A stretch of DNA of 64,000 nucleotides, taken from positions 186,001 through 250,000 of the forward strand of contig CAWAYL010000022.1 of assembly GCA_963786305.1 (NCBI GenBank), in the 5' to 3' direction. This stretch comes from CAKZLS01 sp963786305 (GTDB lineage Bacteria; Pseudomonadota; Alphaproteobacteria; Rhodospirillales; Defluviicoccaceae). Below, piece by piece: positions 58,574 to 64,000 of the stretch. Below the pieces are notes generated by a model, which was not told the DNA's origin, ran no database searches, and was given only the letters and a program-made list of their open reading frames with translations. Positions within the stretch are counted from its first letter, which is position 1. Each line of letters starts with the position of its first letter. Position numbers and translations under genes: made by a program.

Positions 58574-59607
58574 GAGGTCATCCGGTCCATCAGCCCCGCC
58601 AACTGCTCTTCGGCCTTGGCGGCGTCGAACGGTTCCGGCGCCCGCCGCAGCGTCTCGGCGCGTTCCAGCCGGTCCCGCGTCTCGCGTGTCACAGGCGGAC
58701 AGACCGCCGCTACCGCTTCCATTTCATCGATGTCTCCGTTGCAGTGCAGGGCGACATCGCAGCCAGCGGCCAGCGCCGCCGCCGCCCGCCGATCGACGGG
58801 ACCGCCGAGCGCGCCCATGCACAGATCGTCCGATACGAGAACGCCGCCAAAACCGATGGCGCCGCGAATGATGTCGTTAATCACAATGGGAGAGATAGTC
58901 GCGGGCCGCGCCTCATCCAAGGCCGTGTAGATAACATGGGCCGTCATCCCCCACGGCATGCCGTTCAGCGCCCGAAACGGCGCGAAGTCGATCCGCTCCA
59001 ACTCATCGCGCGCGGCGCGGACCACCGGCAGGCTGACATGGCTGTCGGCGGTGGCGCGTCCGTGCCCCGGAATATGCTTGATCACCGGCAGAATGCCGCC
59101 GGCCAAAAGCCCGGCGCAGACGATCCCGCCGAACATGGCGGCGTCGGCGGGGGTGGCACCGGCACAGCGATCGCCGATGATGTCGTGCGCGCCCGGCTGA
59201 GGAATATCGAGGACGGGGGCGCAATCGACGGTGATGCCGAGATCGGCCAGTTCCGCCGCCAGCAATCGCGCATTGAGCCAGGCGGCCTCGCGCGCGGCGG
59301 CCGCGTCGTTGCCGGCCAACTCGACGAAACGTCTCGCGGGCGGCGCCGCGCGCCAGTGCGGCGGTCCGATGCGTTGGACCCGGCCGCCTTCTTGATCGAT
59401 GAGCACCGGCGCGTCGCCGCGCCCGACGGTCGCGCGGAGGTCGGCGACCAGGCGCCGCACCTGGACCGGCGAGACGCAGTTTCGCGAAAACAAGATGAAA
59501 CCGAGCGGATCCGCGGCGGCAAACAGCGACCGCTCGCGATCGCTCAGCTCCGCTCCGGCCATCCCGAAGATGACGGCCCGCGCATCGCCATTGTTTTTTC
59601 TAGCCAC
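58570..59607 (-). CDS. nagZ: Beta-N-acetylhexosaminidase (GH3)
   Basis: NagZ removes GlcNAc from anhydromuropeptides in cell-wall recycling. The 345-residue product has LIDQEGGRVQRI, and the catalytic loop KHIPGHGRATADSH with the His-Asp dyad. The GTG at 59607 was chosen since it overlaps the SPOR gene by 8 bases; longer open sequence upstream is shadow. Confidence 0.92.
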   Translation of the reverse strand: MARKNNGDARAVIFGMAGAELSDRERSLFAAADPLGFILFSRNCVSPVQVRRLVADLRATVGRGDAPVLIDQEGGRVQRIGPPHWRAAPPARRFVELAGNDAAAAREAAWLNARLLAAELADLGITVDCAPVLDIPQPGAHDIIGDRCAGATPADAAMFGGIVCAGLLAGGILPVIKHIPGHGRATADSHVSLPVVRAARDELERIDFAPFRALNGMPWGMTAHVIYTALDEARPATISPIVINDIIRGAIGFGGVLVSDDLCMGALGGPVDRRAAAALAAGCDVALHCNGDIDEMEAVAAVCPPVTRETRDRLERAETLRRAPEPFDAAKAEEQLAGLMDRMTS

Positions 59608-60490
59608 TCGGGGCAACCACCAGACAATCGACCCTGCGCTTGGCGAGCGATGCGCAGATGGCCCGCGCCTTGCCCTCGTCACCCGCGGGGCCGGCCCGCA
59701 GACGGTAGATCACACCCTTGCCGCCGAGATCGGCGCGAACGATGTTGGGCTGCAGTCCGCCCAGCACGTCGGCGTGCTTTTTGCTGAGGAGGCCCCAAGC
59801 TGCCCGCGCCTGGTCTCGTGTATGCACGGCAAGCAGCTGCACCTGATAGGCGCCCGCCGGGACGGTGGCCGGGGCCCGGCTTGGCACCGGGGTGGCGGGC
59901 GCCCGGGGCGCGGGTACGGGCTCGGGCTCGGGTTTGGCTGCCGGTGCCGGCGGGACCGGCGCCGCCTCCGGCGGTTCGGGCGTCACGACCGTGTCTTCCA
60001 CCTGATCCGCCGCAATCAACTCCGCCACAGTTTCCGCCGCGGAAGACGCGTCCTCCATCTCCGGCTCCTCTTCGACCGGCGCGATTTCGCGTCCGGGCGC
60101 GGCCACCGGCCGTGGCGGCACCACCGGCTGCTCCGAACTGGGCAGCAACCGCTCGACGGGAGGGGCTTCGCCGGCGCTCTCGAAACGGCGATAGACCAGC
60201 ATGTCGCGGTTGGGAACCTCCATTCCACCGGGGTCCTCCGGACGAACCATGACCGGTCCCTCCTCGGCCTTGATCAGCGGCACTTGCGCCTGGGTCAGGG
60301 CCTCGCCTTCGGGTTCTCCGAACAGCCATCCGGCGGCCATGGCGACCGCGACGATCGCCAGCACGACCACGACGGCGCCACCGCCGATCAAGCGCCAATT
60401 GCGTTTGGCGGGTTGCGGCGTTTCCGGCCGGGTCGCCTCGTTGCTGACCTGTATGCGATCGGCCATGTCCGGTTTGATCTGGATCGACAT
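59600..60490 (-). CDS. SPOR-domain membrane protein
   Basis: The 296-residue protein has one helix (RLIGGGAVVVVLAIVAVAMAAG, about 33-54), a Pro- and Glu-rich periplasmic linker, and a C-terminal SPOR domain (YQVQLLAVHTRDQARAAWGLL and VIYRLRAGPAGDEGKARAIC). SPOR domains bind denuded septal glycan, so a cell-division role is likely. It overlaps argS by one base. Confidence 0.87.
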   Translation of the reverse strand: MSIQIKPDMADRIQVSNEATRPETPQPAKRNWRLIGGGAVVVVLAIVAVAMAAGWLFGEPEGEALTQAQVPLIKAEEGPVMVRPEDPGGMEVPNRDMLVYRRFESAGEAPPVERLLPSSEQPVVPPRPVAAPGREIAPVEEEPEMEDASSAAETVAELIAADQVEDTVVTPEPPEAAPVPPAPAAKPEPEPVPAPRAPATPVPSRAPATVPAGAYQVQLLAVHTRDQARAAWGLLSKKHADVLGGLQPNIVRADLGGKGVIYRLRAGPAGDEGKARAICASLAKRRVDCLVVAPSG

Positions 60491-62268
60491 TAACGCAGTT
60501 CCTCCAAAGGCTCGACGCCAATCACCCTCAACCCGGACGCGATCACCAGCTGGACGCTTCGCACCAGGGCGAGGCGCGCCAGAGTGAGCGACCGGTCGGA
60601 GGGATGGATGAAGCGCAGATGGGCATCATCCTTGCCCTTGTTCCATAGCAGATGAAAAAGCGCCGCCAAATCCTGCAGATAAAAGGCGATCCGATGCGGC
60701 TCGTGAGCCGCGGCGGCGCTTTCCACGATCCTCGGCCAGCACGCCATGATCCGGATGACATCCAATTCGGTGGTTTCCGTCAAGTGCCTCATCTCCGTTG
60801 CCGCGAGGGCCGCATCGGCGACCGGCTCGGCGCCGAATTCGGCGGCGGCGTGGCGCATCACCGAGCAGCATCGCGCATGCGCGTACTGCACGTAGAAAAC
60901 CGGGTTTTCCCGCGATTGCTCGGTCACCGCCTCCAGATCGAAATCCAGCTGGGCGTCGTTCTTCCGCGTCAGCATGATGAACCGGAACACGCCCGGACCC
61001 ACCCGATCCACAACCTCGCGCAAGGTAACGAACGTGCCCGCCCGCTTGGACATCTTCACCGGTTCGCCGCGGTCCAGCAGATTGACCATCTGGCAGAGCC
61101 TGACGTCGAGTTCGCCCTCGCCTTCGCTGATCGCCTTCACCGCCGCCCGCATCCGCTTGACATAGCCGCCGTGATCCGCGCCCCAGACGTTGATCATGGT
61201 TTTGAAGCCGCGCCGGTACTTATCCATGTGATTGGCGATATCGGTGGCGAAATAGGTGCGCGAACCATCCGATTTCATCAGCGGGCGGTCGACATCGTCG
61301 CCGAACTCGGTGGCGCGGAACAGCATTTGCGGCCGAGGCTCCCAATCATCCGGCATCTTGCCCTTGGGCGGTTCGAGCACGCCGGTGTAGATCAGTCCCC
61401 GCGCCTCCAGTTGCGCGAGAACGGCGTCGACGGCGCCGCCCTCCACCAGCGCACGCTCGGAAGTGAACGTCCCGAATGCGATGCCGATCGTCTCCAGGTC
61501 GTCGCGAATCAGCCGCATCATCGCATCGATGGCGAACGACCGGACGACCGGAAGCCACGTCTCGCGCGGCGCGTCGGCCAGCGCATCGCCATGCTCCCGG
61601 ACCAGCCCCTCGCCCACCGGCACGAGATAGTCGCCCTGGTATTGCAGATCCGTCTCGGCCGCGAACTTTTCGAGAACCCCGGCCGGCGCGCCCTCGCCCA
61701 GGGCTTCCAGATAGCGCCAGTAAGCCGCGTCCGCGAGGCTGTCCACCTGGCCGCCGGCGTCGTTGATGTAGTATTCGCGGATCACTTCGTAGCCGGCTTT
61801 CTCCAGCAGCGACGCCAGGGCGTCTCCCACCACCGCGCCCCGGCCATGGCCGACGTGGAGGGGGCCGGTGGGATTGGCGGATACGTACTCCACGTTCACC
61901 GGTTGCCCGCCACCGGCGTCGGAATCCCCATAGGCGACCCCGGCGGCGAGAATGTCGGCCAGACGGGCGTGCCAGTACGAATCGGAAAGCCGCAAATTGA
62001 TGAACCCCGGTCCGGCGATTTCCGCCGTCTCCACCGCGTCGATACTCAACAGGCGGCCAGCCAGCAGCGTCGCCAGATCCCGCGGCTTCGCCTTCGCCGG
62101 CCGCGCCAGGACCATGGCGGCGTTGGTGGTGAGATCGCCGTGCGACGGATCGCGGGGCGGCTCCACCGACAACCGGGATATTTCCAGACCCGGCGGCAAC
62201 CGGTCCTCGGATATGAGATGTTCGACCGCGCGCCTGAGTTCATCGTCGAAATGCCGGAACAGGTTCAT
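60490..62268 (-). CDS. argS: Arginyl-tRNA synthetase
   Basis: ArgS charges tRNA-Arg. The 592-residue class I synthetase has VSANPTGPLHVGHGRGAVVGD (HIGH motif variant) and VKMSKRAGTFVTL (KMSK), plus the all-helical DALR anticodon domain at the C-terminus. It overlaps dgt by 4 bases and the SPOR gene by one. Confidence 0.96.
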   Translation of the reverse strand: MNLFRHFDDELRRAVEHLISEDRLPPGLEISRLSVEPPRDPSHGDLTTNAAMVLARPAKAKPRDLATLLAGRLLSIDAVETAEIAGPGFINLRLSDSYWHARLADILAAGVAYGDSDAGGGQPVNVEYVSANPTGPLHVGHGRGAVVGDALASLLEKAGYEVIREYYINDAGGQVDSLADAAYWRYLEALGEGAPAGVLEKFAAETDLQYQGDYLVPVGEGLVREHGDALADAPRETWLPVVRSFAIDAMMRLIRDDLETIGIAFGTFTSERALVEGGAVDAVLAQLEARGLIYTGVLEPPKGKMPDDWEPRPQMLFRATEFGDDVDRPLMKSDGSRTYFATDIANHMDKYRRGFKTMINVWGADHGGYVKRMRAAVKAISEGEGELDVRLCQMVNLLDRGEPVKMSKRAGTFVTLREVVDRVGPGVFRFIMLTRKNDAQLDFDLEAVTEQSRENPVFYVQYAHARCCSVMRHAAAEFGAEPVADAALAATEMRHLTETTELDVIRIMACWPRIVESAAAAHEPHRIAFYLQDLAALFHLLWNKGKDDAHLRFIHPSDRSLTLARLALVRSVQLVIASGLRVIGVEPLEELR

Positions 62269-63446
62269 GAAATCCTCGATTGGACGTCAAACAGCCGGCG
62301 ATGCTCGTCCGAGGCGTACCGGTCGGTCATCCCGGCAACATAGTCGGCAACCACACGCGCGGTTTCGACGGAGTTGGCGGCACCGGCGCGCCGACGCCAT
62401 TCGGTCGGCAAGCATTCCGGTTCACCCACGAGCAACTGGAACAGGTCCTTCACCAAGCGTCGCGCCTTGCTGGTCATGCGGTTGAGCTTGTAGTGCCGAT
62501 ACATGTTTTTGAACAAGAAATCCTTGAGGGCACGGTCGTTTTCCTGCATCTCGGCCGAAAAGGCCACGAGAGGACCCCCGAACCGCCGAATATCGCGGGG
62601 ACATGCGACGTTGGCGGCCCGAAGCCGGTTCCGGCTCTCCTCGACCAGGTCGTTGACCATATGGCCGATCAGGTGCCGCACCGTCTCGTGAATAAGCCGC
62701 GACGTCTCCAGCCCCGGATAGGTTTGCTCAATCTCTTCGAACACCGGCCCAACTAGGGGCACGCCTTTCAGATCGTCGATGGTAAACAGGCCGGCGCGCA
62801 GGCCATCGTCGATATCGTGATTGTTGTAGGCGATGTCGTCGGACAGCGAGGCCACCTGCGCTTCCGCGCCGGCATAGGTGTCGAGCTCGAGGTCGTGGCC
62901 GGCGACATACTCCTTAATTCCCTCGGGAAGCGGCCGGGCGACCGCGGCGCCCGTCAACGGTCCGTTGTGCTTGACGACACCTTCGAGCGTCTCCCAGGTC
63001 AGGTTCAATCCGTCGAACCGCGCGTAGCGGCGCTCCAGACACGTGACGATCCGCAAACTTTGCGCGTTATGATCGAACCCGCCGTACGGCTCCATCAGGT
63101 CTCTCAGCGCGTCCTCTCCGGCGTGACCGAACGGCGGATGGCCAAGATCATGGGCCAGCGCCAGCGCCTCCGCCAGATCCTCGTTGAGGCCGAGGCTGCG
63201 GCATATGGATCGGGCGATCTGGGAAACCTCGAGGCTGTGGGTCAGGCGCGTCCGGAAGAAGTCGCCCTCGTGGTTGACGAACACCTGGGTTTTGTATTCC
63301 AGCCGACGGAACGCGGCCGAGTGGATGATGCGGTCGCGATCCCGGTGGAAACAGGTCCGCGTCTCGCTTTCACGCTCGGGATGGAGGCGGCCGCGACTGT
63401 CGGCGGGTCTGCAGGCCCACGGCATCAAATTTTCCATGGCGGTCAT
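62265..63446 (-). CDS. dgt: dGTP triphosphohydrolase-like protein
   Basis: The 393-residue HD-domain hydrolase has RLTHSLEVSQIARS, ALAHDLGHPPFGHAGEDAL with the HD pair, and SLSDDIAYNNHDIDDGL. It is the dGTPase-like family (type 2) that controls dNTP pools. ATG 63446 precedes the conserved region; earlier starts give unsupported residues. Confidence 0.9.
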   Translation of the reverse strand: MTAMENLMPWACRPADSRGRLHPERESETRTCFHRDRDRIIHSAAFRRLEYKTQVFVNHEGDFFRTRLTHSLEVSQIARSICRSLGLNEDLAEALALAHDLGHPPFGHAGEDALRDLMEPYGGFDHNAQSLRIVTCLERRYARFDGLNLTWETLEGVVKHNGPLTGAAVARPLPEGIKEYVAGHDLELDTYAGAEAQVASLSDDIAYNNHDIDDGLRAGLFTIDDLKGVPLVGPVFEEIEQTYPGLETSRLIHETVRHLIGHMVNDLVEESRNRLRAANVACPRDIRRFGGPLVAFSAEMQENDRALKDFLFKNMYRHYKLNRMTSKARRLVKDLFQLLVGEPECLPTEWRRRAGAANSVETARVVADYVAGMTDRYASDEHRRLFDVQSRIS

Positions 63447-63602
63447 CGGCGGAGGGTACCGACCGCCATCGCCGCAGGCAACGACCCTTTCCGGCGGCCC
63501 TGGAGCCGCCAATTCGAGCGTTTGACAAGCAGCCGCCAACAGCTACATAAATAGGGAGATATAAACGCTTTCAAGAGACACGGACGAGCGAAAGGAACGG
63601 TC

Positions 63603-63959
63603 ATGCTGGAAGACATGGCATCTCGCGAAGCGGCGGTGATCGGCATCTCGGAGAACGCGGCGCGGCAAATCGCCAAGCTGATCGCCGAAGAAGGCGGTGA
63701 GCATCTGGCGTTTCGCGTCGCGGTTTCGGGCGGCGGATGCTCGGGTTTTCAATACGGCTTCAGCCTCGACAACCAGCGCAACGCCGACGACCGCGTCTTC
63801 GAGCGCGACGGCGTCGAGGTGGTCATCGACGAGGTGTCCCTGGATCTTCTCAAGGACTCCGAAGTGGATTTCGTCGAGGACCTCATCGGGTCATATTTTT
63901 CCATCAAAAACCCCAATGCGTCTTCCACCTGCGGCTGCGGGTCTTCTTTTTCGATCTGA
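63603..63959 (+). CDS. erpA: Iron-sulfur cluster insertion protein (A-type carrier)
   Basis: The 118-residue A-type carrier has the three conserved Cys residues (SGGGCSGFQY and STCGCGSSF). A-type carriers hand 4Fe-4S clusters to target proteins. Length and ending fit ErpA, though IscA cannot be excluded. ATG 63603 was taken; ATG 63615 is an alternative. It is divergent from dgt. Confidence 0.88.
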   Translation: MLEDMASREAAVIGISENAARQIAKLIAEEGGEHLAFRVAVSGGGCSGFQYGFSLDNQRNADDRVFERDGVEVVIDEVSLDLLKDSEVDFVEDLIGSYFSIKNPNASSTCGCGSSFSI

Positions 63960-63966
63960 AACCTAG

Positions 63967-64000
63967 GTGACATCCGCCATCAAGATCGCGACCTGGAACG
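63967..64000 (+). CDS. xthA: Exonuclease III-like gene, 5' end only
   Basis: A GTG at 63967 opens a frame reading TSAIKIATWN, the start of the exonuclease III family (usually IATWNVNS). It is cut by the window edge after 11 codons and lies 7 bases after erpA. The call rests only on this short motif. Confidence 0.55.
   Translation, partial: MTSAIKIATWN

Overview
This GC-rich window is chromosomal DNA from an alphaproteobacterium, probably a Rhodospirillales-like lineage. The evidence is the gene order surE-pcm-nlpD-like beside yajC-secD-secF and tatABC-scpAB-nagZ-SPOR-argS-dgt-erpA, plus alphaproteobacterial-type gyrA, uvrA, ssb, coaD and trmFO. Assignments come from reading translations and motifs; no database search was run.

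The left edge (3-1739) looks like a decayed Calvin-cycle locus. A truncated, active-site-degenerate fructose-bisphosphatase faces a frameshifted CbbR-type LysR regulator, across a well-preserved palindrome that resembles a CbbR operator. From 18.1 kb down to 1.9 kb, on the minus strand, lies a compact aryl polyene (APE) pigment cluster. It holds two acyl carrier proteins, two ketosynthases plus a Cys-less ketosynthase-like partner, a ketoreductase, a dehydratase, and an acyl-ACP synthetase fused to a second hot-dog domain. It also holds a thioesterase, a glycosyltransferase-acyltransferase fusion, a lysophospholipid-type acyltransferase, a LolA-like carrier, an MMPL exporter, a DUF3261 lipoprotein, a COG4648 membrane protein, a methyltransferase and a secreted protein. 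A flavoprotein with halogenase motifs is embedded in the operon. A divergent phosphopantetheinyl transferase gene could activate the carrier proteins. Most start and stop codons overlap, so the set is probably one long transcript.

From 18.9 to 28.2 kb are housekeeping genes: tRNA-Lys, coaD, gyrA, ssb, uvrA, a membrane-anchored rhodanese and trmFO. From 28.2 to 46 kb is an accessory stretch: small secreted proteins, an aldo/keto reductase, two divergent squalene/phytoene-synthase-like genes, sodB, an MFS and a ZIP transporter, and a DUF2959 / membrane protein / Pmp3 group. This stretch contains several broken genes: a frameshifted patatin/cPLA2-like lipase, an arylsulfotransferase-RTX fusion with one frameshift and one nonsense codon, an integrase remnant, a truncated conserved hypothetical gene and a frameshifted nuclease-like gene. 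The zone at 43.0-45.4 kb carries inverted repeats around an AT-rich secreted-protein gene and looks like the scar of one or more mobile elements. A RelE/CopG-type toxin-antitoxin pair follows.

From 46.3 kb to the right edge is a dense conserved block for protein export (yajC, secD, secF, tatABC), envelope maintenance (degenerate-LytM LysM lipoprotein, SPOR protein, NagZ), chromosome condensation (scpA, scpB), aminoacylation (serS, argS), repair and nucleotide hygiene (pcm, surE, dgt) and Fe-S delivery (erpA). The window ends in the first codons of an exonuclease III-like gene.
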